NCBI RefSeq assembly: GCF_035934735.1
Contig: NZ_CP142396.1
Span: 2,666,001-2,730,000, forward strand
DNA length: 64,000 nt
Origin: Sedimentibacter sp. MB31-C6
GTDB taxonomy: Bacteria > Bacillota > Clostridia > Tissierellales > Sedimentibacteraceae
Direction: 5' to 3'
Shown: piece by piece, positions 16,441 through 26,774 of the stretch
How positions within the stretch are numbered: position 1 is the stretch's first letter
Layout of the letters: each line of letters begins with the position of its first letter
Notes under the pieces: model-generated
Told to the model about the DNA's origin: nothing
Seen by the model: the letters and a program-made list of their open reading frames with translations, nothing else
Database searches by the model: none
Position numbers and translations under genes: made by a program

Positions 16441-18312
16441 ATGATTGATATAAAAAAGCTGGACAGAGAGCTTTTAAAGGTTGAAAAACCAGCAAGATAT
16501 GTTGGTAGTGAACTAAATTCTGTCGTTAAAAATAAGGAAGACGTAAATATAAGATTTGCATTTGCTTTCCCAGATGTTTATGAGGTAGGAATGTCTCATA
16601 CAGGAATGCATATATTATATCATTTGTTAAATAGTATAGATAATGTATGGTGCGAGAGAGTATTTGCACCTTGGACGGATATGGAACAATTGATGAAGCA
16701 TAACAATGTTCCTTTATATGGACTAGAAAGTAAAGATGAGTTAAAAGATTTTGACTTTATAGGATTTACACTGCAGTATGAAATGAGTTATACTAATGTA
16801 TTAAATATGTTGGATTTAGCAAATTTGCCTTTAAAATCCAAGGATAGGGGTAATGATATGCCCCTAGTTATTGCTGGAGGTCCATGTTCATATAACCCAG
16901 AACCTTTATATGAAATTATTGATTTATTTACAATAGGTGAAACAGAAGAGGTTTTGCCAATATTAATGAAACTTTACGAAGAAGAAAAAGAAAAAGGATT
17001 TGATAAATTATCATTTCTTGAATCAGCAGCTAAGATTGATGGAATATATGTACCACAATTTTACGAAGAAGTATATAATGCCGATGGTACTATTAAAGAA
17101 AGAAAAATATTAAATGAAAATGCTAAAGAAACAATAACTAAAACAATTATAAAAGATTTAGATAAAAGTTTTTATCCAGAAAAAAGTATTTTACCATATA
17201 TTGATGTTGTACATGATAGAGTTGTTCTTGAAATTTTCAGAGGGTGCACGAGAGGATGTCGTTTTTGTCAAGCAGGAATGGTTTATAGACCTGTTAGAGA
17301 AAAGAAGGCTGATACTCTTGTTAAACAAGCAGAAAATCTTATTTCATCTACAGGCCATGATGAAATATCTTTAACATCTTTAAGCTCTGGAGATTATTCT
17401 TGTTTACCTGATTTAACTATTCAATTGTTAGATAAGTATGAGAATCAAAATACAAGTATTTCTTTACCTTCTTTAAGACTTGATTCAATGACTTTTGATA
17501 TTATTGAAAGAATACAAGAAGTACGTAAGTCAGGATTAACCTTTGCTCCAGAAGCAGGAACTCAACGTATGAGAGATGTGATAAATAAAAATTTGACAGA
17601 AGAACAAATTCTTGGCCCAGTTGAAACAGCATTTAATCTTGGTTGGTCTACAGTTAAATTATATTTTATGATTGGATTGCCAGGTGAAAGTATGGAGGAC
17701 GTTCTTGGAATAAAGGACCTTGCATATAAGGTAAAAGATAAATTTTTCAAAAGGCCAAAAGAAGATATTAAGGGAAATTTGAAAATCAATGTAAGTGCTT
17801 CTTGTTTTGTTCCTAAACCTTTTACTCCATTTCAGTGGGTAGAACAAAATGGTATAGAGGAATTTTACGATAAAGCTAAATCATTACAAAGAGAAATCAA
17901 AGATAAAAAAATATCTTTTAGTTACCATGAACCTAAATTAAGTTATCTTGAGGCGGTTTTTGCAAGAGGAGATAGAAGGCTTAGCCAAGTATTAATTAAA
18001 GCTTGGGAAAAAGGATGTAGATTTGATGGTTGGTATGATATGTTTGACTTTAACAAATGGATGGAATCATTTGAAGAATTATATGTAGATCCTGATTTCT
18101 ATGGTAAAAGGCAAAGAGATGTTAAAGAAGTTCTTCCATGGGATTTTATTGATATCGGAGTATCAAAGGATTATTTAATTAGAGAATATGAGAAATCTAT
18201 GGAATCAGCTACTACTCCTGACTGTAGACAACAGTGTTTTAATTGTGGTGTAAATAATAAATTATTGGGAGGTCCTTGTCCTCATGTGCAAAATAATAAG
18301 CAAATACAGTAA
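16441..18312 (+). CDS. B12-binding-like radical SAM protein, TIGR03960 type
   Basis: A 623-residue protein of the family always found beside the DUF2344 protein and RNase G in Clostridia. An N-terminal cobalamin-binding-like domain (about 20-200) is followed by the radical SAM core with the cluster motif CTRGCRFC. A C-terminal Cys-rich stretch reads CRQQCFNCGVN. The family is thought to act in RNA or ribosome modification, but the reaction is unknown. Its end overlaps the next gene by 29 bases. Confidence 0.9.
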   Translation: MIDIKKLDRELLKVEKPARYVGSELNSVVKNKEDVNIRFAFAFPDVYEVGMSHTGMHILYHLLNSIDNVWCERVFAPWTDMEQLMKHNNVPLYGLESKDELKDFDFIGFTLQYEMSYTNVLNMLDLANLPLKSKDRGNDMPLVIAGGPCSYNPEPLYEIIDLFTIGETEEVLPILMKLYEEEKEKGFDKLSFLESAAKIDGIYVPQFYEEVYNADGTIKERKILNENAKETITKTIIKDLDKSFYPEKSILPYIDVVHDRVVLEIFRGCTRGCRFCQAGMVYRPVREKKADTLVKQAENLISSTGHDEISLTSLSSGDYSCLPDLTIQLLDKYENQNTSISLPSLRLDSMTFDIIERIQEVRKSGLTFAPEAGTQRMRDVINKNLTEEQILGPVETAFNLGWSTVKLYFMIGLPGESMEDVLGIKDLAYKVKDKFFKRPKEDIKGNLKINVSASCFVPKPFTPFQWVEQNGIEEFYDKAKSLQREIKDKKISFSYHEPKLSYLEAVFARGDRRLSQVLIKAWEKGCRFDGWYDMFDFNKWMESFEELYVDPDFYGKRQRDVKEVLPWDFIDIGVSKDYLIREYEKSMESATTPDCRQQCFNCGVNNKLLGGPCPHVQNNKQIQ

Positions 18313-18970
18313 AACTGGAAATTTAAAATATATATCACATTTAGATGTTTTAAGATTTATTCAAAGGTCTGTAAAAAGAGCCGGAATACCTGCTAAGTAT
18401 AGTGAAGGTTACAATCCACATATGAAAACAGCCTTTGGCTTTCCATTGTCCTTAGGAACTGAAAGTATAGGTGAATATTTTGAATTAGATTTAAATGAAA
18501 AGGTAGAAATAAATGATTATATAAGCAGAATGAATTTCGTTTTACCAAAAGAAATGCAAATAATTAGTGCAAGTTATACAGATGAAACTAAATCTTTAAT
18601 GTCTCGTTGTGCTTATGCAGAATATATTTTTAATATAGAATTTGAAACTGTTGATTTTGATAAATTAAATAACCTATTTCAAGAGATGATTGAAATAGGG
18701 GTAGTATATAACAGGCAAAAGAAAAATAAAAAAAATAAAATAGTAAATAAGGAAATCAACTCAAAAGAACTTATTAAATATATAAATTTAAAGAAAAAAA
18801 GTGAAAATAAAGCGATGATTGAGGCTGTTTTTCTTACAACTGAAAATGGTAGTATGAAAACTGAAGAATTTATTAAACTTATTGAAGAAAGAAACTTTAA
18901 AATAAATTATTATACTATTATGAAAATAGATGCATTAGATAATAAAATGAAACCAATATTAAAACAATAG
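18284..18970 (+). CDS. DUF2344 (TIGR03936) protein, partner of the radical SAM protein
   Basis: A 228-residue protein recognised by KYSKTGNLKYISHLDVLRFI and the segment IPAKYSEGYNPHMKTAFGFP of the radical SAM-linked DUF2344 family. In other Clostridia the same domain can be fused to the radical SAM protein, so the two are functional partners. The start ATG 18284 lies within the upstream gene, 11 bases after GGAGG, which suggests translational coupling. The function is unknown. Confidence 0.9.
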   Translation: MCKIISKYSKTGNLKYISHLDVLRFIQRSVKRAGIPAKYSEGYNPHMKTAFGFPLSLGTESIGEYFELDLNEKVEINDYISRMNFVLPKEMQIISASYTDETKSLMSRCAYAEYIFNIEFETVDFDKLNNLFQEMIEIGVVYNRQKKNKKNKIVNKEINSKELIKYINLKKKSENKAMIEAVFLTTENGSMKTEEFIKLIEERNFKINYYTIMKIDALDNKMKPILKQ

Positions 18971-18996
18971 TGAACAATTTATAGGAAGTGGGTACT

Positions 18997-20487
18997 ATGA
19001 AGCAAATATTAATTAAAAATTCTATATTTTTCAATCAGGTTGCTATTGTAGAAAATGGTAAACTTCTTGATTTTTTTTATGAAGAAAACGATAAGGAAAG
19101 TTTATTAGGAAATATATACAAGGGTAAGGTTATGGATATATTACAAGGTATGGAAGCTATATTTGTTGATATAGGCCTCGATAAAAATGCTTACTTATAT
19201 AAAAATGATCTTTTGTCAGATAAGTTTCTCATAGAAAGAGAAATTCGTAAAAAGGATACTAAAGAACTAGATAAAATTATTAAAAAGGGTGAAGAAATTC
19301 TAGTTCAGATAAACAGAGAACCTATGGGAGAGAAAAATATATCTGTAACAACTGATATTTCTTTGACGGGAAAATATATTGCTTTATTACCTCAAAGTAA
19401 AAAAGTTAATATTTCTAGTAAAATAAGAAAATTGGAAGAACGTAAAAGATTAGGGCAAATTGGTAAAGATATAATGACAGAGAATAACGGAATGATTATT
19501 AGAACTTATTCTGAAAATTGTTCTTCTGATGATATAGAAAAAGAATATAAAGTACTTTCATCTATGTATAAAAAAATTGAACAGGAATACAAATATTCAT
19601 ATGCACCTAAATTACTTTTTCAAAGTAATTCTCTTATTGAAAGAGTGTTTTATGACTATATTGATTCAACAGTAGATGAAATATATGTAGAAGATAAAAG
19701 TAATAAAATAAAATTACATGAAATAATGAAAAATTATGATACAGACGAATTTAAAAATATAACAATTAAAGAATCAAGTAATGTATTTGATTTGTTTAGC
19801 ATTGAAAAACAAATTGATATTCTTTTTAATAGAAAAATTGAACTTGATAATGGTGGGTCTATTTTTATTGATGTTACTGAAGCTTTGACTGTTATAGATG
19901 TTAATAGTGGTAAGTATATTGGAAATAAAAATTTAGAAGAAACAGCACTTTCTTTAAATTTGGTTGCTTTAGATGAAATTGCTAGACAAATAAAACTTCG
20001 TAATATAAGCGGCATAATCTTAATAGATTTTATAGATTTGAGAAAAAAGGAACATGTTGATTTAATATTGAATAAAGCTAAAACTATATTTAACAAGGAA
20101 AAGACTAAAGTCAATGTAGTTGGAATGACAAAACTAAATCTTATGGAAATAACAAGAAAAAAAAATAAAGAAAATTTCTTTAATTTAATGACTAAAGAAT
20201 GTGAGCACTGTAGTGGTGGAGGAAGAATATCATCGAATATTCACGTTTTTTTAAAACTAGAAAATATAGTAAGAAAAATTAGGAATAATACATCTTGTGA
20301 AGCCGTTATTTTAAAAGTAGGTAGCATACTTTATAATGAAATGACCAAGGAATTTTATGAAATTATAAATAAAATTGAAAATAAATATAAAATAAACATA
20401 TACTTTGAGGAAGATAAAAGTATCTTAACTGAAGATATTGTAGTTGGAAAAATGGGCAAAATTGAATATATTAAATCTCAAAAATAG
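18997..20487 (+). CDS. rng: Ribonuclease E/G family endoribonuclease
   Basis: A 496-residue enzyme of the RNase G type, acting in rRNA maturation and mRNA decay. An S1 RNA-binding domain lies at about residues 35-120. The Mg-binding catalytic part contains FIDVTEALTVIDVNSGKY and IILIDFIDL, and the zinc-link motif is CEHCSGGG. No long RNase E-type C-terminal scaffold is present. ATG 18997 follows AGGAAGTGGG; GTG 18988 lies within that Shine-Dalgarno sequence. Confidence 0.94.
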   Translation: MKQILIKNSIFFNQVAIVENGKLLDFFYEENDKESLLGNIYKGKVMDILQGMEAIFVDIGLDKNAYLYKNDLLSDKFLIEREIRKKDTKELDKIIKKGEEILVQINREPMGEKNISVTTDISLTGKYIALLPQSKKVNISSKIRKLEERKRLGQIGKDIMTENNGMIIRTYSENCSSDDIEKEYKVLSSMYKKIEQEYKYSYAPKLLFQSNSLIERVFYDYIDSTVDEIYVEDKSNKIKLHEIMKNYDTDEFKNITIKESSNVFDLFSIEKQIDILFNRKIELDNGGSIFIDVTEALTVIDVNSGKYIGNKNLEETALSLNLVALDEIARQIKLRNISGIILIDFIDLRKKEHVDLILNKAKTIFNKEKTKVNVVGMTKLNLMEITRKKNKENFFNLMTKECEHCSGGGRISSNIHVFLKLENIVRKIRNNTSCEAVILKVGSILYNEMTKEFYEIINKIENKYKINIYFEEDKSILTEDIVVGKMGKIEYIKSQK

Positions 20488-20488
20488 G

Positions 20489-20517
20489 TTGACAAACTTA
20501 TCTTTGTTTGATACAAT
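20489..20517 (+). promoter_or_regulatory. Strong sigma-A promoter of the rplU operon
   Basis: A perfect TTGACA (20489-20494) and TACAAT (20512-20517) with a 17-base spacer begin immediately after the rng stop. Confidence 0.85.
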
Positions 20518-20523
20518 TTATTT

Positions 20524-20592
20524 CTGTAATAGCCGCACGGATCAGGTTAAAACTTAGGTACCTGCAATGGCGAGACTGGGAAGAGGAGGTAA
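20524..20592 (+). promoter_or_regulatory. L21 leader-type structured RNA
   Basis: The about 70 bases between the promoter and rplU contain the segments AGCCGCACGGATCAGGTTAA and ACTTAGGTACCTGCAATGGC, typical of the L21 leader upstream of rplU in Firmicutes, thought to mediate autoregulation. An in-frame ATG at 20567 belongs to this leader rather than to the protein. Judged by eye. Confidence 0.7.
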
Positions 20593-20596
20593 TAGT

Positions 20597-20908
20597 ATGT
20601 ACGCAATAATCGAAACTGGTGGAAAACAATATAGAGTTCAAGAAGGCGACGTTGTAAGAGTTGAAAAACTTGAAATCGCTGATGGAGAAACAGTAAAATT
20701 TGATAAAGTTTTACTAGTAGCTAATGATGGGAAAGTAAATGTTGGTAAGCCATATGTAGATGGAGCAGTAGTTGAGGCTGTAGTTGAAAAACAAGGTAAG
20801 GCTAAAAAAATTATTGTTTTCAAATACAAAGCAAAAAAAGACTACAGAAAGAAACAAGGTCATCGTCAACCATTTACACAAATTAAAGTTGAAAAAATAG
20901 TTGGATAA
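20597..20908 (+). CDS. rplU: 50S ribosomal protein L21
   Basis: A 103-residue L21 starting [18 protein letters not shown], the exact family N-terminus. ATG 20597 is preceded by GAGGAGGT. An upstream in-frame ATG at 20567 would add ten residues encoded by the leader RNA and is rejected. The genes prp and rpmA follow in the conserved L21-Prp-L27 order. Confidence 0.98.
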   Translation: MYAIIETGGKQYRVQEGDVVRVEKLEIADGETVKFDKVLLVANDGKVNVGKPYVDGAVVEAVVEKQGKAKKIIVFKYKAKKDYRKKQGHRQPFTQIKVEKIVG

Positions 20909-20912
20909 TAAT

Positions 20913-21242
20913 ATGATAGTAATAACTATGCAAGAAACCATTAATTCATATAATGGTTTTATAGTTGAAGGTCATTCAGATTACGGTGAAACAGGTTCAG
21001 ATATTGTATGTGCAGCTATATCGATATTATCATATACTGTCTTAAATTCTATGAACTTAGTTGCAGGAATTTCTTCTGAAGACATTTTACATGAAGTTGA
21101 TGAGGAAACAGGTTTTTTAAAAGTTAAGACTTTGAAAAGTAATGATATAACAGATTCATTATATAGAAGTTTTATAGTAGGTATACAGTTGTTATTAGAT
21201 AATTACGAAGAATATATTACACTTAAATTTGAGGAGGTGTAA
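20913..21242 (+). CDS. prp: Prp, ribosomal protein L27 N-terminal processing protease
   Basis: A 109-residue cysteine protease that removes the N-terminal extension of L27 in Firmicutes and relatives. The catalytic pair is visible: His21 in [11 protein letters not shown] and Cys33 in IVCAAIS. It is encoded between L21 and L27, and its presumed cleavage site is present in the adjacent rpmA. ATG 20913 lies 4 bases after the rplU stop, so translation is probably coupled. Confidence 0.95.
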   Translation: MIVITMQETINSYNGFIVEGHSDYGETGSDIVCAAISILSYTVLNSMNLVAGISSEDILHEVDEETGFLKVKTLKSNDITDSLYRSFIVGIQLLLDNYEEYITLKFEEV

Positions 21243-21244
21243 AC

Positions 21245-21538
21245 ATGTTATTAAAATTGAATTTGCAGTTATTTGCACATAAAAAGGGTGTTGGTAGCTC
21301 TAAAAACGGTCGTGATAGTAATGCTAAAAGACTTGGAGTAAAAAGAACTGATGGACAGTTTGTTTTGGCTGGTAATATTCTTGTTAGACAAAGAGGTACT
21401 AAATTACATCCTGGTATGAATGTAGGAATTGGAAGTGATGATACATTATTTGCTAAAGTAAACGGGAAAGTTAAGTTTGAAAGAAAAGACAAAGCAAGAA
21501 AGCAAGTTAGTGTATATCCTTGTGAATTAGATGCATAA
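21245..21538 (+). CDS. rpmA: 50S ribosomal protein L27 with cleavable N-terminal extension
   Basis: A 97-residue L27. The first ten residues, [10 protein letters not shown], form the Prp-cleaved extension, and the mature protein would start [15 protein letters not shown], whose N-terminus reaches the peptidyl transferase centre. A strong ribosome binding site (GAGGAGGTG) precedes it. A terminator follows at 21547. Confidence 0.98.
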   Translation: MLLKLNLQLFAHKKGVGSSKNGRDSNAKRLGVKRTDGQFVLAGNILVRQRGTKLHPGMNVGIGSDDTLFAKVNGKVKFERKDKARKQVSVYPCELDA

Positions 21539-21546
21539 TAAAAATG

Positions 21547-21571
21547 ACCTACCTGTTAAGGTAGGTTTTTT
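21547..21571 (+). terminator. Rho-independent terminator after rpmA
   Basis: ACCTACCT (21547-21554) pairs with AGGTAGGT (21559-21566), GTTA loop, followed by six T. Confidence 0.9.
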
Positions 21572-21581
21572 GATTAATTAA

Positions 21582-22871
<1,290 letters not shown>

Positions 22872-22887
22872 TCAGATAGGAGGACAA

Positions 22888-23178
22888 ATGCTAACAGGAA
22901 AACAAAGAAGTTACTTAAAAGCATTAGCAAATAAAATAGATCCTATAATGCAAATAGGTAAAGGCGGAATCACAGAAAATGTAATTAAACAGATTGATGA
23001 TGCTTTAGAAGCTAGAGAATTAATAAAAATAAAAGTTTTAAATAATAGTTCGCTAGAGGCAAAAGATATTGCAAATGAAGTTGCAGAAGAAGTTAAAGCT
23101 GAATTTGTACAAAGTATAGGCAATAAATTTGTGATTTATAGAGAATCAGAAGACAAATTAATAAATATGCCAAAGTAA
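22888..23178 (+). CDS. YhbY-type CRM domain RNA-binding protein
   Basis: A 96-residue single CRM domain with the GKGG loop (QIGKGGITENVIKQIDDALE) that binds pre-50S rRNA. ATG 22888 follows ATAGGAGGACAA, and longer upstream frames overlap obg without a ribosome binding site. It is cotranscribed with obg and its likely role is ribosome assembly. Confidence 0.93.
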   Translation: MLTGKQRSYLKALANKIDPIMQIGKGGITENVIKQIDDALEARELIKIKVLNNSSLEAKDIANEVAEEVKAEFVQSIGNKFVIYRESEDKLINMPK

Positions 23179-23191
23179 TAAAGTTATGAAT

Positions 23192-23216
23192 AAGGAGACA
23201 TTTTACGTCTCCTTTG
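23192..23216. terminator. Bidirectional terminator between yhbY and the prenyltransferase gene
   Basis: AAGGAGAC (23192-23199) pairs with GTCTCCTT (23207-23214). It sits between convergent genes. Confidence 0.7.
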
Positions 23217-23223
23217 TCATGAT

Positions 23224-23865
23224 TTAACCGCCTAAAGTGACATCTTGATTATTATACCACTTCATTGCATTATGAAATTGTTCAGGTCTAAAATCAGGCC
23301 ACATGTCATCAATAGTATATATATCTGAATAAACTGATTGAATAGGAAGAAAGCCAGAAAGTCTTTTTCTGCCTCCCCATCTTAGTATAAGGTCTATACG
23401 GGAAATGTCCTTGGAATGAAGTCCATCCATTATACTTTTTCTATTTTTTATTTTAGTATTTAAATTTGCTATATCCCAATCCCAACCATAATTAACTAAA
23501 AAATTAACTTTTGTTCCACCATTACCTATATTAGTTCTATTAGTATATTTCAATAATTCTTTTGGAAAGATTGTTGAATTTGTATTCCCAATAACTAATA
23601 ATGACACATTTTCCTTTGCAATTAAATTAACAGCATCAACGCAAGCTTTTACAAAGGCATCAATTTGCTTTCTAGGTCTTTTACCGTTGTCTGTTGTAAA
23701 ACCATAGTATGTAATTTCTCTTATTCCATATTCCTGAACTAACTTTAATGCTTGTAGTCCGGGGTCGAGACCGTATTCATATCCTTTTTGTTTTTCAAAG
23801 CCTTTATTTTGCGCCCAACGTCTATTTCCATCAGGAATTAGTCCTATATGATTTGGAATTCTCAA
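23224..23865 (-). CDS. Divergent cis-prenyltransferase (undecaprenyl diphosphate synthase family)
   Basis: A 213-residue protein, shorter than typical UppS (about 230-260). The catalytic motif reads IPDGNRRWA instead of MDGNGRWA, followed by YYGFTTDNGKRP for the usual YAFSTENWKRP, and the C-terminal signature RWGGRKRLSGFLPIQSVYSD ends with WPDF. The catalytic Asp is kept. It probably condenses isopentenyl diphosphate in cis, but chain length and product are uncertain. It starts at TTG 23865 with GAGGTAGTGG upstream. It is not next to cdsA or dxr as a housekeeping uppS usually is. Confidence 0.85.
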   Translation of the reverse strand: MRIPNHIGLIPDGNRRWAQNKGFEKQKGYEYGLDPGLQALKLVQEYGIREITYYGFTTDNGKRPRKQIDAFVKACVDAVNLIAKENVSLLVIGNTNSTIFPKELLKYTNRTNIGNGGTKVNFLVNYGWDWDIANLNTKIKNRKSIMDGLHSKDISRIDLILRWGGRKRLSGFLPIQSVYSDIYTIDDMWPDFRPEQFHNAMKWYNNQDVTLGG

Positions 23866-23942
23866 ATTACCACTACCTCTCTATACTAGATAATGGTATT
23901 GTTTACAAAATATAATCATTTATACATTATAAAGAACTAATG

Positions 23943-24761
23943 TTAAGAGAATAAAAGTAAACTTAAAGCCATTACAATCATACCTGATATAAGCCCATAT
24001 ATTGCAATATGATGCTCACCATATTTTTCAGCTGTTGGAAGCAATTCATCTAAAGATATAAATACCATTATACCAGCAACTGAAGCAAATATAATTCCAA
24101 ACAAAGCATCATTTAAGAAACTCCTTAATAATAAAAATCCAATAATTGCACCTGCTGGTTCAGACAAACCTGAAAGGAATGAGTATGCAAACCCTTTAGC
24201 CCTACTTCCAGTAGCATAGTATATTGGAACAGATACTGCTATTCCTTCTGGGATATTATGTATTGCAATAGCTAATGTAATACTGATACCTAATGTAGGA
24301 TCTTGTAGGGCACTCGTGAATGTTGCTAATCCTTCTGGAAAGTTATGTATTGCAATTGCTAGTGCTGAAAATTTCCCCATCCTCATTAGTTGATTTTCTT
24401 GGGTATTTTTTTCTATATCTTTTATATTTGTTTCCGCATTTAGTTCATGAGGATTATCTTCTTCAGGTATTAATTTATCTATTAATGCAACAATGGCCAT
24501 GCCTGTAAAAAAAGCAATAGTAGTAATCCAGTAACCCTTTGTCGAACCGTAAGCCAATTCTAATGAAGCTCTAGCCTTTACAAATATTTCTATCATAGAT
24601 ACATAAATCATAACACCAGCAGAAAATCCTAATGAAGCTGATAGAAATTTATGATTTGTCTTTTTTGTAAAAAAGGCGAAAACACTTCCTAAACCTGTAG
24701 ATAAACCAGCAATTAGTGTAAGTCCAAAAGCAAATAAGATGTCATTTGTTGTATAATCCAT
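23943..24761 (-). CDS. zupT: ZIP-family zinc transporter ZupT
   Basis: A 272-residue membrane protein with eight predicted helices. The two metal-binding helices are visible as HNFPEGLATF and HNIPEGIAVS, separated by a short loop. The His/Asp/Glu-rich cytoplasmic loop (about residues 97-117) is typical. It would take up zinc or other divalent metals. Ribosome binding site AAGGAGTG. Confidence 0.94.
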   Translation of the reverse strand: MDYTTNDILFAFGLTLIAGLSTGLGSVFAFFTKKTNHKFLSASLGFSAGVMIYVSMIEIFVKARASLELAYGSTKGYWITTIAFFTGMAIVALIDKLIPEEDNPHELNAETNIKDIEKNTQENQLMRMGKFSALAIAIHNFPEGLATFTSALQDPTLGISITLAIAIHNIPEGIAVSVPIYYATGSRAKGFAYSFLSGLSEPAGAIIGFLLLRSFLNDALFGIIFASVAGIMVFISLDELLPTAEKYGEHHIAIYGLISGMIVMALSLLLFS

Positions 24762-24947
24762 TTAGATACACTCCTTGTGAGAAAAATTCTATTTGTAAAT
24801 TTTATTCCTAATTATAATATAACTGTTTAAAATAAGCAACTATCAAAAAAATGAAATTATGATTTTCTAAATATATAAGAATATACATAAAAATTATAAA
24901 ATTGAGAATACTGGTAATAAATATAAATGTAATTGGGGTGAAATGTT

Positions 24948-25142
24948 ATGAGTGATTTTGAAAAAATTCAAAATATGTATGATAATGGGTTTAGATGTAT
25001 TCGATATGATGATACTAAAGATGGTGAAATGAGTATATATTTCAAAAACTTTGAAAGTGAAGAATCAGAAGCAATGCGCGTAAAAGGATTTGAAGAAAAG
25101 ATGAAAATTAAAAGTTTTATAAATAATAATTCTATGAAATAA
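24948..25142 (+). CDS. Small protein of unknown function (64 aa)
   Basis: A short acidic-to-basic protein with no recognised domain (ends EEKMKIKSFINNNSMK). Evidence for a real gene: GGGGTGA 7 bases before the ATG, an intact frame in an otherwise gene-free gap, and its own terminator at 25152. No membrane segment or cysteines. Transcribed in the thyA direction. Confidence 0.6.
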   Translation: MSDFEKIQNMYDNGFRCIRYDDTKDGEMSIYFKNFESEESEAMRVKGFEEKMKIKSFINNNSMK

Positions 25143-25151
25143 TATATGTAT

Positions 25152-25176
25152 AAGAGGACACAATGTTCTCTTTTTT
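25152..25176 (+). terminator. Rho-independent terminator after the 64-aa gene
   Basis: AAGAGGACA (25152-25160) pairs with TGTTCTCTT (25164-25172), CAA loop, then a T-run. Confidence 0.85.
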
Positions 25177-25310
25177 GTTGTTTGGCAATATATCTTACTT
25201 GTAATCATTCTTGTACTAATGTATAATAAAATGAAGAAAAAGTATCTCCAATTAGTCATATGCGTAATAGGTTTATAGGGAGATATTTAATATTCAATAG
25301 GAGGCGTAAA

Positions 25311-26141
25311 ATGAACTTAGCTGATAAAATATTTATAGATAATTGTAAGGATATTTTGCAAAATGGTGTTTGGGATAAGGACTATAATGTAAGACCTAGA
25401 TGGGAGGATGGAACACCTGCATATACAATTAAAAAATTTGGAATAATTAATAGATATGATTTGACTGAAAGTTTTCCAATTTTAACTTTAAGGAAAACAA
25501 ACTTTAAAGCTGCTGTTGATGAAATGCTTTGGATATGGCAAAAAAAATCAAATAATGTAAATGACTTAAATAGTCATATTTGGGATTCCTGGGCTGATGA
25601 AACAGGTTCAATCGGAAAGGCATATGGTTATCAATTAGGGCAAAAACATAAATACAAGGAAGGCGAATTTGATCAAGTTGACAGAGTAATTTATGATTTA
25701 AAAAATAATCCTGCAAGTAGGCGAATATTGACTAATATATACAACTTTGATGATCTTCATGAAATGCATTTATATCCTTGTGCTTATAGTATGACATTTA
25801 ATGTTTCTGGAAATAAATTAAATGCTATATTGAATCAAAGATCTCAAGATATGCTTGCTGCAAATAATTGGAATGTAGTGCAGTACTCTATTTTAATACA
25901 TATGATGGCTCAAATTAGTGGTTTGGAAGCTGGAGAATTAGTACATGTTATTTCAGATGCACATATATATGATAGACATATACCAATTATTGAAGAGGTT
26001 ATAACAAAGGAATCTCATGATTCTCCAAAGTTAGATATAGATAATAGCATAACTGATTTTTATGACTTTACTGTTGATAGTTTTAAATTAATAGATTATA
26101 AATATAATCAATTTAAGGTTAAAGTTCCAATAGCTGTATAG
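25311..26141 (+). CDS. thyA: Thymidylate synthase ThyA
   Basis: A 276-residue enzyme making dTMP from dUMP and methylene-tetrahydrofolate. The active-site Cys is in LYPCAYSMTFNV, with the helper region NQRSQDMLAANNWNVVQYS and the folate-site ISDAHIYDRH. These variants, and WIWQKKSNNVNDL, resemble B. subtilis ThyA (the phage-related type) more than the common LYQRSxD type. ATG 25311 follows AATAGGAGG. It is cotranscribed with folA, whose product regenerates the folate it oxidizes. Confidence 0.93.
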   Translation: MNLADKIFIDNCKDILQNGVWDKDYNVRPRWEDGTPAYTIKKFGIINRYDLTESFPILTLRKTNFKAAVDEMLWIWQKKSNNVNDLNSHIWDSWADETGSIGKAYGYQLGQKHKYKEGEFDQVDRVIYDLKNNPASRRILTNIYNFDDLHEMHLYPCAYSMTFNVSGNKLNAILNQRSQDMLAANNWNVVQYSILIHMMAQISGLEAGELVHVISDAHIYDRHIPIIEEVITKESHDSPKLDIDNSITDFYDFTVDSFKLIDYKYNQFKVKVPIAV

Positions 26142-26151
26142 GAGGTGAAAT

Positions 26152-26661
26152 ATGAAACTTATAGTTGCAGTCGCTAAAAACTGGGGAATCGGTTATGAAG
26201 GCGATTTACTTTTTAATTTACCACAAGACATGGAATTTTTCAAAGAAACTACAAAAAACAAGGTTGTTGTTATGGGAAGGCGAACATTGATGTCATTACC
26301 AGGAGGGAAACCACTTAAAAATAGAACTAATATAGTTTTAACCTCTAATAAAAAATTTAAAGCTGATGGTTGTATAGTTTGTAATTCATTTAAAGAGTTA
26401 TTTGAAGAATTGAAAAAATATAGTAATGATGAAGTATTTATAATAGGTGGAGGTAAAATATATAATGATTTATATTCATATTGTACTGAAGCTTATATTA
26501 CAAAAGTAGATGCAATAACAAATGCGGATACGTACTTACATAATTTTGATGAGGATGTTAACTGGGAGTTAAGCTTTGCATCCGAATTACATGATTACAA
26601 TGGAATGAAATTTACATTCAACACATATAAAAATAGCAATGTATGTTATCCAGAGATATAA
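26152..26661 (+). CDS. folA: Dihydrofolate reductase
   Basis: A 169-residue DHFR starting MKLIVAVAKNWGIGYEGDLL. NADPH-binding motifs VVVMGRRTLMSLPGGKPL and VFIIGGGKIYNDL are present. It lies 10 bases after thyA with ribosome binding site GGAGGTGA. A strong terminator follows at 26722. Confidence 0.96.
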   Translation: MKLIVAVAKNWGIGYEGDLLFNLPQDMEFFKETTKNKVVVMGRRTLMSLPGGKPLKNRTNIVLTSNKKFKADGCIVCNSFKELFEELKKYSNDEVFIIGGGKIYNDLYSYCTEAYITKVDAITNADTYLHNFDEDVNWELSFASELHDYNGMKFTFNTYKNSNVCYPEI

Positions 26662-26721
26662 CGAAATTTAATTGATTTCTTCTTGTTATCATGTACAAGT
26701 GAGTTTTGTGAATCAATGATA

Positions 26722-26770
26722 AAAAGGGTATTATTATCTTAAATTACTAAGAAATAATACCCTTTTATTT
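26722..26770. terminator. Bidirectional terminator between folA and ppdK
   Basis: A 14-bp stem (26722-26735 with 26753-26766) flanked by A and T runs lies between convergent genes. Confidence 0.9.
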
Positions 26771-26774
26771 TATA

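Noticed and set aside
20567-20596. ATG 20567 as start of L21
   Set aside because: It belongs to the conserved L21 leader; ATG 20597 has the strong ribosome binding site and the normal N-terminus.
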